Shown here piece by piece: positions 40,003-49,189 of a stretch of DNA of 64,000 nt (the first letter of the stretch is position 1; each line of letters begins with the position of its first letter). Origin of the DNA: Prochlorococcus sp. AG-402-N08 (lineage in GTDB: Bacteria > Cyanobacteriota > Cyanobacteriia > PCC-6307 > Cyanobiaceae); assembly GCA_003216535.1 (NCBI GenBank), contig QCIS01000004.1, positions 1 to 64,000 of the forward strand, in the 5' to 3' direction. A program made the position numbers and the translations under genes. The notes under the pieces are model-generated. The model saw nothing but the letters and a program-made list of their open reading frames with translations. It was not told the DNA's origin and made no database searches.

Positions 40003-40986
40003 ATGAGGTCAATCATGAATACAGTAACAGAACTATTACAACCAGTTGAAAATGATCTTGATGATCTTATTCTTGAACTGAAAAATTTAATTGGAGCTGG
40101 TCATCCAATCCTTCAAGCCGCAGCAGAACATCTCTTTAGTGCTGGGGGTAAAAGACTTAGACCAGGTATTGTCTTATTAATTTCAAAAGCAATATCACCT
40201 GAATTTATTTTAACTAGTAAACATAAAAGGCTTGCTGAGATTACTGAAATGATTCATACAGCATCATTAGTTCACGATGATGTAGTTGATGAGGCTTCTA
40301 TAAGGAGAGGAGTAGATACAGTACATAGTAGATTTAATACCAGAGTTGCTGTTTTGGCAGGTGATTTCTTATTCGCTCAAGCAAGTTGGCACCTTGCAAA
40401 TCTTGATAATGTAAATGTAGTTAAACTACTCAGTAGAGTAATAATGGATTTAGCAGAAGGTGAAATTAAACAAAATCTAAATAGATTTGACTCTGCTCAA
40501 TCTTTTTCAAAATACATTAATAAAAGCTATTGTAAAACTGCATCATTAATAGCAAATAGTTCTAAAGCAGCCGGAGTTTTGAGTGGTCTTAATGATGAGA
40601 ACTTGGCCTCTTTGTATGATTTCGGCAAAAATATTGGCTTAGCTTTTCAAGTTGTAGATGACATACTTGACTTTACTGGAAATGATAAACAACTCGGAAA
40701 ACCTGCAGTAAGCGATCTTGCAAGTGGTTATCTAACTGCACCAGTTTTATATGCCTTAGAAGAAAATAAGAAATTGTCTGTTCTTATTAACAGAGAACTT
40801 GCTGAAAAAGATGATTTAGATGATGCCCTAAGTATCATTATGAATTCTAAAGCTATCGAAAGTTCCAGAAAACTAGCTGAGGAATTTGCAATGCTTTCAA
40901 AAGAAGCTTTAGTATGGCTCCCTGATTCAGAATATAAAAGGGCTTTAATGGCTCTTCCAGAATTTGTTCTAAGCCGTATTTATTAG
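40003..40986 (+). CDS. sds: Polyprenyl (solanesyl-type) diphosphate synthase
   Basis: This enzyme elongates isoprenoid diphosphates, most likely to the C45 chain used for plastoquinone. The 327-residue protein has both Asp-rich motifs: DDVVD (92-96) and DDILD around residue 219, plus GGKRLRPG (48-55). Homologues usually begin M-N/T-T-V-x-E-L-L-Q-P-V, so the ATG at 40015 (MNTVTELLQPV) is probably the real start and 40003 only an in-frame ATG upstream. Chain length cannot be fixed from sequence alone. It lies between murI and acs. Confidence 0.9.
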   Translation: MRSIMNTVTELLQPVENDLDDLILELKNLIGAGHPILQAAAEHLFSAGGKRLRPGIVLLISKAISPEFILTSKHKRLAEITEMIHTASLVHDDVVDEASIRRGVDTVHSRFNTRVAVLAGDFLFAQASWHLANLDNVNVVKLLSRVIMDLAEGEIKQNLNRFDSAQSFSKYINKSYCKTASLIANSSKAAGVLSGLNDENLASLYDFGKNIGLAFQVVDDILDFTGNDKQLGKPAVSDLASGYLTAPVLYALEENKKLSVLINRELAEKDDLDDALSIIMNSKAIESSRKLAEEFAMLSKEALVWLPDSEYKRALMALPEFVLSRIY

Positions 40987-41077
40987 ATCTATTAAAGTTT
41001 ATACGAGCTAAATTAATATTAAAATTTTTGAAAACCATAAACTTTTCGACTAAATTTGTTTAGCTTAGGTTTATTAA

Positions 41078-43060
41078 ATGTCATTAGATAAAAAAAATTC
41101 AATCAATAACATACTTGAAGAAAAGAGAATTTTCCCTCCATCAAAAATATTTGCAGAAAACTCAAATATTAGTACTCAAGAAGAATTACAAAGTCTAAAA
41201 AAACAAGCATCAGATAACCCTATTCAATTTTGGGAATCTTTTGCAAAATCTGAATTAGATTGGTTTGAGCCATTTCAAACTATATTAGATAGCGAAAATG
41301 CTCCCTTTTTTAAATGGTTCAAAGAAGGGAAACTCAATATTACATATAACTGCTTAGATAGACACATTAATAGAGGGCTCGGAGGAAAGACTGCACTTAT
41401 ATGGGAAGGTGAACCAGGAGATAGCAAAAAATATACTTATGAAGAACTTCTAAAAGAGGTATGTAAAGCAGCTAATGCATTAAAAGCAATTGGTGTAAAA
41501 AAAGGAGATTTGGTATGTATTTATATGCCGATGATTCCTGAAGCGATGTTTGCAATGTTAGCTTGTGCAAGAATTGGAGCGCCTCATTCAGTTGTCTTTG
41601 GAGGATTTTCTTCAGAAGCTTTAAAAGATAGGTTAATTGATGGAAACGGCAGATTTGTTATTACTGCTGATGGTGGCTATAGAAAAGATAAGGTGATTGA
41701 ACTTAAGCAAGCAGTTGATGCAGCAATTGAAAGTGGGGCAGATAAAGTTGTTGAAAAAGTAGTTGTTGTTAAACGATCCAAAAAAAATATTTCGATGGTT
41801 GATGATAGAGATTTTTGGTGGCATGAATTATTAAAAGATCAAAAAGATCATTGTGAACCAGAAATAATGAATAGCGAAGATAGACTTTTTATTCTTTATA
41901 CTTCAGGTTCTACTGGAAAGCCCAAAGGTGTAGTTCACACTACAGGTGGTTACAATCTTTGGTCCCATTTGACATTTAAATGGATTTTTGATTTAAAAGA
42001 TGACGACATTTACTGGTGTACTGCTGATGTTGGTTGGATTACAGGCCATAGTTATATAGTTTATGGGCCCTTATCAAATGGTGCTACAACCTTAATGTTT
42101 GAGGGAGTGCCAAGACCTTCTAATTTAGGGGCTTTTTGGGAAATTGTTCAAAAATATAAGGTTTCTATTTTTTATACTGCTCCAACCGCAATAAGAGCAT
42201 TTATGAAGTCTGGACGGGAAATCCCTGATAAATATAATCTGGAGAGTCTTAGACTGTTAGGCACCGTTGGAGAACCAATTAATCCTGAAGCATGGATGTG
42301 GTATAAGGATGTTATTGGTAAAAATAAATGTCCTATAGTTGATACATGGTGGCAAACTGAAACTGGAGGTGTAATGATAAGTCCTTTACCAGGAGTCGTT
42401 GCTACAAAGCCGGGTTCAGCTACTTACCCTTTACCTGGAATTGAAGTTGAAGTAGTTGATAAGAATGGAGATAAGGTAATGGAGAATGAAGGTGGGTATT
42501 TAATTATTAAGAAGCCTTGGCCCGGAATGATGAGAACAATTCATGGGAATCCACAAAGATACTTGGATAGTTATTGGGAATATATTTCTTTTAAAGGAGA
42601 AAAGAATGTTTATTTCGCTGGAGATGGAGCACGCATTGATGATGATGGATATATATGGATTATGGGGAGAGTTGATGATGTCATAAGTGTTTCAGGCCAT
42701 CGGTTAGGAACAATGGAAATTGAATCTGCTTTGGTAAGTCATAAATCAGTAGCGGAAGCTGCTGTGGTGGGAAGAAGAGATGACTTAAAAGGAGAAGTAA
42801 TAGTCGCTTTTGTATCTCTAGAGAAAGATGTTAATACTGCTTCAGAATTAATAGAGCAATTAAAGAAACATGTTGTTAAAGAAATCGGAATTATCGCTAA
42901 GCCAGAAAAAATAATAATTTCTGACTCTCTTCCTAAAACACGAAGCGGAAAAATTATGAGGAGAATTTTGAGATCTTTGGCTGCAGGAGAAAAAATCAGC
43001 GGTGATATTAGTACACTTGAAGATAGTTCTGTTTTGGAAAAGTTGAAAGAAACATCTTAA
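41078..43060 (+). CDS. acs: Acetyl-CoA synthetase (AMP-forming)
   Basis: Acs converts acetate, ATP and CoA to acetyl-CoA. The 660-residue protein has the standard length, with the AMP-forming phosphate loop [10 protein letters not shown] around residue 275, the adenylate motif [10 protein letters not shown] (about 426-435), [20 protein letters not shown] near 513-532, and the regulatory lysine in TRSGKIMRR near 623. That Lys is the acetylation site in bacterial homologues. The gene has 91 bp of upstream space. Its stop shares TTAA (43057-43060) with the convergent DUF1350 gene. Confidence 0.97.
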   Translation: MSLDKKNSINNILEEKRIFPPSKIFAENSNISTQEELQSLKKQASDNPIQFWESFAKSELDWFEPFQTILDSENAPFFKWFKEGKLNITYNCLDRHINRGLGGKTALIWEGEPGDSKKYTYEELLKEVCKAANALKAIGVKKGDLVCIYMPMIPEAMFAMLACARIGAPHSVVFGGFSSEALKDRLIDGNGRFVITADGGYRKDKVIELKQAVDAAIESGADKVVEKVVVVKRSKKNISMVDDRDFWWHELLKDQKDHCEPEIMNSEDRLFILYTSGSTGKPKGVVHTTGGYNLWSHLTFKWIFDLKDDDIYWCTADVGWITGHSYIVYGPLSNGATTLMFEGVPRPSNLGAFWEIVQKYKVSIFYTAPTAIRAFMKSGREIPDKYNLESLRLLGTVGEPINPEAWMWYKDVIGKNKCPIVDTWWQTETGGVMISPLPGVVATKPGSATYPLPGIEVEVVDKNGDKVMENEGGYLIIKKPWPGMMRTIHGNPQRYLDSYWEYISFKGEKNVYFAGDGARIDDDGYIWIMGRVDDVISVSGHRLGTMEIESALVSHKSVAEAAVVGRRDDLKGEVIVAFVSLEKDVNTASELIEQLKKHVVKEIGIIAKPEKIIISDSLPKTRSGKIMRRILRSLAAGEKISGDISTLEDSSVLEKLKETS

Positions 43061-43833
43061 TCAGATGTATCAATTAAACTGCAAATTTTTTTTATAGTCT
43101 TTTTTTTAAAATCATCATCAGCCCAGTCTCCTAATAAATTTTCTCTTAATCCTGCACTAGCAATTGTTGTGTGTGTCCCTTTTAATATTACCCCCTTAGA
43201 ATTATCTTCTTTTCGTGCTTTAAGACGAGATAGTAGTTTATCTGTTTGATCTAATTCATCTGTGTTGAATTTTATTAGGAAGTTATTTTTTTGATTATAA
43301 GTTTTTTCAATTATTCGCAAAGTTCTCTCAGGACTGGGGCTGAATTCACTATTAAATTCCAATTTTTGAGCAATCTGTTTCAATAATGGAATTGATTTGT
43401 TGGCACTGAAGTTATTGAAACTAATTGATATGAATTTTTCACAATTTCTTCCGCCATCAGGAGAAATTAAATGAAGTTTGCAGCCTAAACTGTGACCAAT
43501 TCTAATTGAAGGGATCGCCCCCCCTATTCTCTTAGATAATGATATTCGGCAATTTTTAAAATCTTTCCATGCTCTAATAGAAAGTTGTTGGTGATCAAAT
43601 TGTGGAGTGTACTTATATGCATGTACTGCATAATTTTTAATAATTAAGCTTTCTATGAATCTCTTATAAGTTAAATCTGGTTTAGAAGCTAGATAACTTC
43701 CACCGATGAATTCCACAATTTTCTTAGGATTTGAAGGCCAATAACAAAAATTGTTAAATTGATATTTTGTAAAAGGCATTTTAATAAATTTATTTTTTAA
43801 ATCTAAAAAGGTTTTAAAACTTATTTTTATCAA
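43057..43833 (-). CDS. DUF1350-family alpha/beta-hydrolase-like protein
   Basis: This 258-residue protein matches the DUF1350 family of cyanobacteria and plastids. It has the hydrolase-like elbow [12 protein letters not shown] with Ser115 and a preceding strand [22 protein letters not shown] (about 42-63), with [13 protein letters not shown] after it. A catalytic Asp and a C-terminal His (GTHTTIAS near 222) are plausible. No substrate is known. Met19 (MPFTKYQF) could be the true start, as the first 18 residues are basic and poorly family-like. The 3' end shares TTAA with acs. Confidence 0.75.
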   Translation of the reverse strand: MIKISFKTFLDLKNKFIKMPFTKYQFNNFCYWPSNPKKIVEFIGGSYLASKPDLTYKRFIESLIIKNYAVHAYKYTPQFDHQQLSIRAWKDFKNCRISLSKRIGGAIPSIRIGHSLGCKLHLISPDGGRNCEKFISISFNNFSANKSIPLLKQIAQKLEFNSEFSPSPERTLRIIEKTYNQKNNFLIKFNTDELDQTDKLLSRLKARKEDNSKGVILKGTHTTIASAGLRENLLGDWADDDFKKKTIKKICSLIDTSD

Positions 43834-43908
43834 ATTTGTTTAATTAATATTAATTTAAAAGAAATTTTTGTTATTTGCGTCAAGATAAATAAAAGTGATT
43901 TCAAGTAA

Positions 43909-44688
43909 TTGGAACTATTTAACAAAAAAGAATTAAATCAATTGGATTTTCTTCAGGGTCAAATTAATAGTAACCCCTCTGAAAAAAGTGTTACTTATCA
44001 AGATAAAAAAATTGAAAAAATTTTAATTCTTGATACTGAAACAACAGGTTTAGATGAAAATAAAGATGAAGTCATAGAGATAGGTTGTATTTTGTTTGAT
44101 GTATCTTTTAAATGTGTACTTTCACAGGCCTCATTTTTATTTCCGGTTAATAAAAATGCAGCCGAACATGTTAATGGTATATCTGCAGAAGTAACTAACA
44201 TCTCTCAACCATGGGAAGATGGGTTGAATTTCTTTTTAAAACTTGTTGATTTTTCGGATTTCATCGTCGCGCATAATGTAGAGTTTGACAAGAAATGGTT
44301 TGGGAAAGGAAGATTACCTAAACTTAATAAAAAATGGATATGCAGTTTAGAGGATATTAATTGGTCTTTTCAAAAATCACTAAAAAATAGACCCTCAGTA
44401 ACTGATCTAGCTTTATCTTTTTCAATACCAGTTTGGAATTTACATAGAGCTTTATCTGATTGCGTTTACATATCTGAGGTCTTCAAAAAATGCGATAATT
44501 TAGAGGAACTTTTACTTAAAGCTACTGAACCAAAGTTTTTATACAAGGCACTGATTAGTTACGAAGATAGGTCTAAAGCAAAAAATGCTGGGTTCAGATG
44601 GAATAGTCCTGTGCAAGGAGCTTGGTCAAGAAAATTAACTACTGATGAGGCAAAAAATCTTGATTTTAGAGTAGAGATTTTGAATTAA
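43909..44688 (+). CDS. DnaQ-like 3'-5' exonuclease with C-terminal extra domain
   Basis: This 259-residue protein has an RNase T/DnaQ exonuclease domain (about 36-205). ExoI is ILDTETTGLDE with Asp42 and Glu44, ExoII is in DFIVAHNVEFDKKW (His/Asp about 122-127), and ExoIII has the His/Asp pair in LHRALSDC. The tail from about 218 (YKALISYEDRSKAKNAGFRWN) resembles the short DUF5710-type module (K-A-x-G-x-R-W). It could be a proofreading epsilon-like subunit or an RNA-trimming nuclease. The start is TTG at 43909; 75 bp upstream is shared with the divergent DUF1350 gene. Confidence 0.82.
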   Translation: MELFNKKELNQLDFLQGQINSNPSEKSVTYQDKKIEKILILDTETTGLDENKDEVIEIGCILFDVSFKCVLSQASFLFPVNKNAAEHVNGISAEVTNISQPWEDGLNFFLKLVDFSDFIVAHNVEFDKKWFGKGRLPKLNKKWICSLEDINWSFQKSLKNRPSVTDLALSFSIPVWNLHRALSDCVYISEVFKKCDNLEELLLKATEPKFLYKALISYEDRSKAKNAGFRWNSPVQGAWSRKLTTDEAKNLDFRVEILN

Positions 44689-44718
44689 TATTCAATAAAT
44701 TTTTGACTAAGGTAATAT

Positions 44719-45141
44719 CTAGTGCATCTTACAGGGCATCCATTTATTACCCATTTTATGTGCTCCAATACATCCATATTTTGAGGCAGCCTTTTCAGCT
44801 TCTTGTTTAGTGTTAAATAGATCTGAAATCATATTTTCTTTGCTTGAATTTGAAATTTGTTTTGAATGATTATGATGATTATTTTCAGAATTAGGTGAAT
44901 ATTCCCAAATTCCCATAGTCGTTAAACCGGCAGAGATAATTCCCATCCCTACTATTGATAAATTGACTATTCCCATTGCTACTGCCCCAAAAGAAAATAC
45001 TCCCATTGGTACTATTCCAATACTGATTACTCCCATTGGGACTATTCCTATTGAAACTATACCTAGTGGTGCTATTCCCAAAGCAATTTTTTTTGGTTTT
45101 GTACCGCAATGCTGATTCTCTTTATTTTTATTAATTTCCAA
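44719..45141 (-). CDS. Glycine-pentapeptide-repeat protein with C-terminal DUF3721
   Basis: This 140-residue protein has three parts. Residues 1-20 are basic. Residues 22-81 are twelve tandem five-residue repeats of the type G-[I/V]-x-x-hydrophobic, with Gly at 22, 27, 32, 37, 42, 47, 52, 57, 67, 72 and 77 and Ser at 62. Residues 82-105 are Asn/His/Ser-rich. The tail (about 107-140) is the small DUF3721 module, with KAASKYGCIGAHKMGNKW and a final Cys137. The repeat suggests a beta-solenoid or membrane-interacting sheet. DUF3721 occurs in marine picocyanobacteria with no known function. No signal peptide is evident. Confidence 0.75.
   Translation of the reverse strand: MEINKNKENQHCGTKPKKIALGIAPLGIVSIGIVPMGVISIGIVPMGVFSFGAVAMGIVNLSIVGMGIISAGLTTMGIWEYSPNSENNHHNHSKQISNSSKENMISDLFNTKQEAEKAASKYGCIGAHKMGNKWMPCKMH
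44899..45078 (-). repeat. Tandem 15-bp coding repeat (glycine pentapeptides)
   Basis: The 180 bp encoding residues 22-81 of the DUF3721 protein are built from degenerate 15-bp units. They are visible on the plus strand as recurring ATTCCCATTG / ACTCCCATTG blocks with 30-bp near-identity, for example around 44995-45060. The unit has diverged by point changes, so it is an old repeat under protein-level selection rather than a recent expansion. Confidence 0.7.
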
Positions 45142-45239
45142 TAGTTTTTCTAAGTGTTAAATTAAAATTGTCTCACAGAATAACCAATCAAAGATTAATT
45201 TCTACTTGAATTAAAAATTTTGAATTATTTTCTAGAACT

Positions 45240-46520
45240 TTGAAGAACCTAAAAAATCTTAGAGGAACAGTCGACTTATTGCCTGATCAATTAATAAAGT
45301 GGCAAAACGTTGAGAAAATTTTATTAGAGCAGCTTGCAAGAGCGTCCATCAAAGAAATAAGAACACCAATATTGGAAATGACCGAATTATTTATAAGAGG
45401 AATTGGAGAAGGAACAGATGTTGTCAGTAAGGAAATGTATACATTTCTTGATAGGGGGGAGAGATCATGTACTCTTAGGCCTGAAGGAACCGCCTCCGTT
45501 GCACGAGCGTTAATACAAAATGGAATATCGTCTAATCCTCTTCAGAAACTTTGGTATATGGGGCCTATGTTTCGATATGAAAGACCACAAGCAGGCAGGC
45601 AAAGGCAGTTTCATCAGTTAGGTGTTGAGTTTATAGGATACGATTCAGTTAGAAGTGATGTTGAGATTATTACTTTAGCTTGGGATGTCTTGAGTAAATT
45701 AGGAATAAAAGAACTTAATCTTGAAATAAATACATTAGGTGACGTAAATGATAGGTTAAATTTTCAAAAATCCTTTTTAAAATGGGTAGAAATAAATAAA
45801 AATTCTCTAGATTTAGATTCTCAGAATAGGATTACTAAAAATCCCTTAAGGATTTTTGACTCTAAAAATATTCAAACAAAAAAAACTCTTGAAAATGCTC
45901 CAAGATTATTTGATTTTTTGTCTGAAAAAAGTCATAAAAGATATTCAGACTTTAAAAAAGAATTAGAGGTTTTAAAAATACCTTTCGTGGAAAATTTTAA
46001 TCTTGTAAGAGGTTTAGATTATTACACCCATACAGCCTTTGAGATTACAAGTGGCGCTCTAGGCTCCCAAGCTACAGTTTGCGGAGGAGGAAGATACGAC
46101 AATTTAATAAAACAAATGGGAGGGCCAAATACCCCGGCAATTGGATTCGCCATTGGTTTAGAAAGATTAATCTTACTAGCGGGAAGAGAGCTTGAAGTTC
46201 CAAGAAATACTGATATATATATTATTAATCAGGGTTTCCTTGCTGAATCATTAGCTATGAATTTATCCAGAAAATTAAGAAATTATGATTTGTTAGTTGA
46301 GTTGGATTTAAGTGGATCCTCATTCTCTAAACAATTTAAAAAGGCTAATAAATTAAAATCTAAGAGTATTATTGTTATCGGTGATAATGAGGCGGCTAAA
46401 AGGGAATTTATTATAAGGCTCTTTGATCAATTAGGTAATGGTAATAAAGAAGAGGTTATATCTTTTGAGAATGATATTAAATTAGAAAAGTGGATAAATA
46501 ATAATTTACTTTCAAAGTGA
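45240..46520 (+). CDS. hisS: Histidyl-tRNA synthetase
   Basis: HisS charges tRNA-His. The 426-residue class II enzyme has the N-terminal LRGTVDLLPDQ segment (5-15), motif 2 RPEGTASVARALIQNG from about residue 80, the histidine-specific motifs RGLDYYTHTAFE (about 256-267) and GGGRYDNLIKQMGG (about 283-296), motif 3 PAIGFAIGLERL, and a C-terminal anticodon-binding domain. The start is TTG at 45240. The stop overlaps the next gene's start, suggesting coupling to the small orphan genes behind it. Confidence 0.97.
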   Translation: MKNLKNLRGTVDLLPDQLIKWQNVEKILLEQLARASIKEIRTPILEMTELFIRGIGEGTDVVSKEMYTFLDRGERSCTLRPEGTASVARALIQNGISSNPLQKLWYMGPMFRYERPQAGRQRQFHQLGVEFIGYDSVRSDVEIITLAWDVLSKLGIKELNLEINTLGDVNDRLNFQKSFLKWVEINKNSLDLDSQNRITKNPLRIFDSKNIQTKKTLENAPRLFDFLSEKSHKRYSDFKKELEVLKIPFVENFNLVRGLDYYTHTAFEITSGALGSQATVCGGGRYDNLIKQMGGPNTPAIGFAIGLERLILLAGRELEVPRNTDIYIINQGFLAESLAMNLSRKLRNYDLLVELDLSGSSFSKQFKKANKLKSKSIIVIGDNEAAKREFIIRLFDQLGNGNKEEVISFENDIKLEKWINNNLLSK

Positions 46521-46810
46521 TGCTCTTAAAGTTAGTGATGCTTTTTCTTTTTATATTTATTTTTTTTAATTTAAGTAATTTTCCTAAATTAAATAGAAAA
46601 CAAAAAGTTTTGAAGCCTAAACAATTAACAACTTTTAATAAGAAGAATCTTAATAATTGGATGAATTTAACTAAAAAAGAGAGATATAACTTATCAAAAC
46701 AAGAGTCGGTTAACTATATGGATAGAAGAAAACTTTTATTAGACGAAATTAGAAATGAATATAAAAAAATATCTGGAAAAAATTCTGAGGGGAACATTAG
46801 GAAAAAATAA
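46517..46810 (+). CDS. Small membrane-anchored orphan protein
   Basis: I do not recognise this 97-residue protein. It has one strong N-terminal hydrophobic helix (LLKLVMLFLFIFIFFNLSNF, about 3-22) followed by a highly basic tail (KLNRKQKVLKPKQ...KKERYNLSKQE). This looks like an inner- or thylakoid-membrane anchor with a cytoplasmic, possibly nucleic-acid- or protein-binding, tail. The open frame begins with GTG at 46517, but ATG at 46520, overlapping the hisS stop, is equally good. Its stop is 2 bp before the next gene. Confidence 0.55.
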   Translation: MMLLKLVMLFLFIFIFFNLSNFPKLNRKQKVLKPKQLTTFNKKNLNNWMNLTKKERYNLSKQESVNYMDRRKLLLDEIRNEYKKISGKNSEGNIRKK

Positions 46811-46812
46811 TT

Positions 46813-47112
46813 ATGGAAAATTTCTGGACTTCTAATAAATCCATAAATGGATTAAGACATTTTGTTTTAGTAAATGAGACTAAAGAAAAAGGAAATATTA
46901 CTTTTTTAATGGTTTCCGTGCTTGATTCTGAAATTAATTTAAAAACTACTTACGAAGAATTAATAAATAGTGGAAATTGGTACAAAGGTTTGATCAATCT
47001 TCCAAAGATTCAATCGATTACTGAAGAATATGTTGTCTATAAATCTATTAATAAAGTGGTAGGTATCGATGAGATATTTATTAATGAAGATTCTTTATTT
47101 AATATTTCTTAA
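46813..47112 (+). CDS. Conserved small soluble protein of unknown function
   Basis: This 99-residue protein has no recognisable domain. It alternates beta-type segments (LRHFVLVNET, ITFLMVSVLDSEIN) with a helix around 44-56 and has an aromatic NWYKGLINLP patch near 56-65. No signal or membrane segment is seen. It starts 2 bp after the preceding small gene, so the two and hisS probably share a transcript. A role in the tRNA or translation context would be guesswork. Confidence 0.6.
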   Translation: MENFWTSNKSINGLRHFVLVNETKEKGNITFLMVSVLDSEINLKTTYEELINSGNWYKGLINLPKIQSITEEYVVYKSINKVVGIDEIFINEDSLFNIS

Positions 47113-47248
47113 TTTGACATAAATCTTTGAAATCTCTTTTCTTTATAAATACTAGGTTTTTTGTTATTTAATAATTATTTAAAAGTTTTACCCCTTTCAA
47201 AAAAATAAAATTAACGTTATCAAGGATTAATAATATTTACTCAATTCA

Positions 47249-47482
47249 ATGTTAGGGGATATATGGAGCTCATCTGAGTTGACCGCGGAACAACTAGGAA
47301 TAACTGAAATCAAACTTTCATTTTTACGTGAAAATGGAATCCTAAAGCCTGGGATTCATTGGAAAAGCTCCCCACTCGGTCAGAAAAAACCTTGGAAACC
47401 AAAAGCTCTTTATAATATAAAAATGTGCAGAAAAATAATTTATAAATTTCATTTTGAAGAAAAATGTGATATTGCAGCCTAA
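47249..47482 (+). CDS. Small protein with an excisionase/MerR-like helix-turn-helix pattern
   Basis: In this 77-residue protein, residues 9-38 (SELTAEQLGITEIKLSFLRENGILKPGIHW) look like a winged helix-turn-helix of the excisionase or MerR-N-terminal type: a helix, a turn with LGI, a recognition helix and a short wing ending in HW. The rest is basic (KPWKPKALYNIKMCRKIIYKF). DNA binding is therefore plausible, but the similarity is only by pattern. It is separated by 136 bp from the upstream gene and by 42 bp from the minus-strand small gene at 47525, and it lies upstream of pcbA. Confidence 0.5.
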   Translation: MLGDIWSSSELTAEQLGITEIKLSFLRENGILKPGIHWKSSPLGQKKPWKPKALYNIKMCRKIIYKFHFEEKCDIAA

Positions 47483-47524
47483 AAAAAATATTTTTTTAAT
47501 TGATTTGGAAAATATATAAAATCT

Positions 47525-47701
47525 CTATTCGATTAGATTCTCATCCTTACACTCAATAAGAGTGTTTTGCAAAGTGGGATATAAGTTAATCATATTTATA
47601 TATTGTTTTGATTTTCTGTATGATTTTGCAGCCTTTTTGTAATGAACTTCCGATTTCATTTCTAGTGAAAATTTTCTAGAAGACTCTTGAAAAGTAGTCA
47701 T
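47525..47701 (-). CDS. Very short basic protein (58 residues)
   Basis: I found this open frame by translating the reverse complement of the region after 47482: ATG at 47701, stop TAG at 47525-47527, 58 residues. The protein begins MTTFQESSRKFSLEMKSEVH, continues with a basic helical stretch KKAAKSYRKSKQ around residues 22-33, and ends ECKDENLIE. The composition is soluble and amphipathic and the codon use is like the neighbours (A/T-ending codons). It has no recognised domain, membrane segment or close partner. Its reality rests on an uninterrupted frame with a good ATG in otherwise empty DNA, so I rate it moderate. Confidence 0.5.
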   Translation of the reverse strand: MTTFQESSRKFSLEMKSEVHYKKAAKSYRKSKQYINMINLYPTLQNTLIECKDENLIE

Positions 47702-48030
47702 AATATTAGATGTCTTATCCCATATTTAATAATTGTTTGAGAATGAAGCAATAAAAAGGGTGGTTTAATGAAACAAAACATCTTTTAATGTCAGCAAAAT
47801 GAAATTTTTTAAACTTATTTGAATTGAAAATAGTGGTTTATTTTACAAAACTTATATCTCTGAGAAAAGTTTTTCCACATTAAATCTACCTTCTTTGCTC
47901 TTGGTTTTCCTTATGAATAATTTTTGTTTAGTGACAGCTAGAATTACTAACCTTTACAATTTTGTTATGAATTCAACTGTTTGGTGAAATATAAAGTATT
48001 CTCAAAACGTTTAAGCTAATCAATTCCTAA
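47702..48030. other. 329-nt gene-free region upstream of pcbA
   Basis: I find no open frame longer than about 21 codons on either strand here, and no tRNA-like or conserved sRNA motif. The stretch is AT-rich with a few T runs. It probably holds the pcbA promoter and leader, and could hold an unannotated small RNA. That cannot be settled by reading. Confidence 0.55.
47990..47995 (+). promoter_or_regulatory. Candidate -10 hexamer for pcbA
   Basis: TATAAA is 35 bp before the pcbA ATG and is followed by GTATTC. A transcript starting near 48002 would have a leader of about 29 nt. I see no convincing -35 and no Shine-Dalgarno. Other AT-rich hexamers in the 329-nt region upstream could also serve, so confidence is low. 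Confidence 0.25.
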
Positions 48031-49089
48031 ATGCAAACCTATGGAAATCCAGATACTACCTATGGATGGTGGGCTGGTAATTCAGGTGTAGCAAATCGCT
48101 CAGGAAAATTCATTGCTGCTCATGTAGCTCATGCAGGATTAATTGTTTTCTGGGCGGGTGCATTCACCCTTTTTGAACTTTCACGATTTGATCCAAGTGT
48201 CCCAATGGGTCATCAACCTCTAATCGTTCTTCCTCATTTAGCGACTCTTGGAATAGGGTTTGATGCTAATGGCGTTGCGATGGGAGACACTAAACCTGTT
48301 CTAGCGATAGCAATAGTCCACTTAGTTTCTTCTATGGTTTTAGCCGCCGGAGGACTTTTACATTCTTTACTTCTTCCTGGAAATCTAGAAGATTCTGAGG
48401 TAGCAAGAGCCAGAAAATTCAATATTGAATGGGATAATCCAGACAAATTGACATTTATTCTTGGTCACCATCTAATTATTCTTGGTTTCGCAGTTATCGC
48501 TTTTGTTGAATGGGCAAGGGTACATGGAATTTATGATCCAGCTATTGGTTCTGTAAGACAGGTTGAGTATGAATTAAATTTGGCCAAAATTTGGAATCAC
48601 CAAACAGACTTTTTGACTATTGATAGTCTTGAAGAAGTAATGGGAGGTCATGCTTTCCTTGCTTTCGTTGAAATTACTGGTGGTGCTTGGCATATTGCTA
48701 CTAAGCAAGTTGGAGAATATACCAAGTTCAAAGGTAAAGGACTTCTCTCTGCAGAAGCTGTTCTCTCATGGTCATTAGCTGGAATAGGCTGGATGGCTAT
48801 TATTGCAGCCTTCTGGAGTGCAGCTAACACAACAGTTTATCCAACTGAATTCTTTGGAGAACCACTTGAATTAAAATTTAGTATTTCTCCTTATTGGGTA
48901 GATACTGTTGATCTTCCTGATGGTGAGTACACTTCAAGGGCGTGGTTAGCTAATGTTCACTACTATTTTGGATTCTTCTTTATTCAAGGTCATCTATGGC
49001 ACGCTTTAAGAGCACTAGGCTTTGATTTCAAGAGAGTTACTAATGCTATCAGTAATATTGATAGTGCAACAGTTACCCTTAAAGATTAA
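48031..49089 (+). CDS. pcbA: Divinyl chlorophyll a/b light-harvesting protein (Pcb antenna)
   Basis: Pcb proteins are the membrane-bound antenna of Prochlorococcus, related to CP43 and IsiA, and deliver light energy to photosystem II (or I under iron stress). The 352-residue protein has the start [19 protein letters not shown] and six hydrophobic helices typical of the family. Chlorophyll-binding His residues are in [56 protein letters not shown] and [21 protein letters not shown]-type segments near residue 315. The large lumenal loop of CP43 is absent, as in Pcb. It is a single gene here with a strong terminator behind it, fitting high, monocistronic expression. Confidence 0.97.
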   Translation: MQTYGNPDTTYGWWAGNSGVANRSGKFIAAHVAHAGLIVFWAGAFTLFELSRFDPSVPMGHQPLIVLPHLATLGIGFDANGVAMGDTKPVLAIAIVHLVSSMVLAAGGLLHSLLLPGNLEDSEVARARKFNIEWDNPDKLTFILGHHLIILGFAVIAFVEWARVHGIYDPAIGSVRQVEYELNLAKIWNHQTDFLTIDSLEEVMGGHAFLAFVEITGGAWHIATKQVGEYTKFKGKGLLSAEAVLSWSLAGIGWMAIIAAFWSAANTTVYPTEFFGEPLELKFSISPYWVDTVDLPDGEYTSRAWLANVHYYFGFFFIQGHLWHALRALGFDFKRVTNAISNIDSATVTLKD

Positions 49090-49114
49090 TTTTTAAAATT
49101 TCATTACTAATATC

Positions 49115-49143
49115 AAAAGGCTCCTCTTACCGGAGCCTTTTTT
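49115..49143 (+). terminator. Rho-independent terminator after pcbA
   Basis: The stem AAAAGGCTCC (49115-49124) pairs exactly with GGAGCCTTTT (49132-49141) around a 7-nt loop. The stem flows into T's (49138-49143). It lies 26 nt after the pcbA stop. It is the only GC-rich hairpin of this quality I saw in the window and fits the need to end a highly expressed transcript before the symporter gene. Confidence 0.92.
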
Positions 49144-49189
49144 ATTTGAAAAATTTTGTTTATTAATTTAGATTTAGAATTATATATTT

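Noticed and set aside
43052-43068. ACATCT-TAATC-AGATGT hairpin at the acs stop
   Set aside because: The stem has only six AT-rich pairs and lies over both stop codons; no T run follows directly. It is too weak to call a terminator.
47702-48030. Possible small proteins on the minus strand upstream of pcbA
   Set aside because: The longest frames there are 21 codons with no start context.
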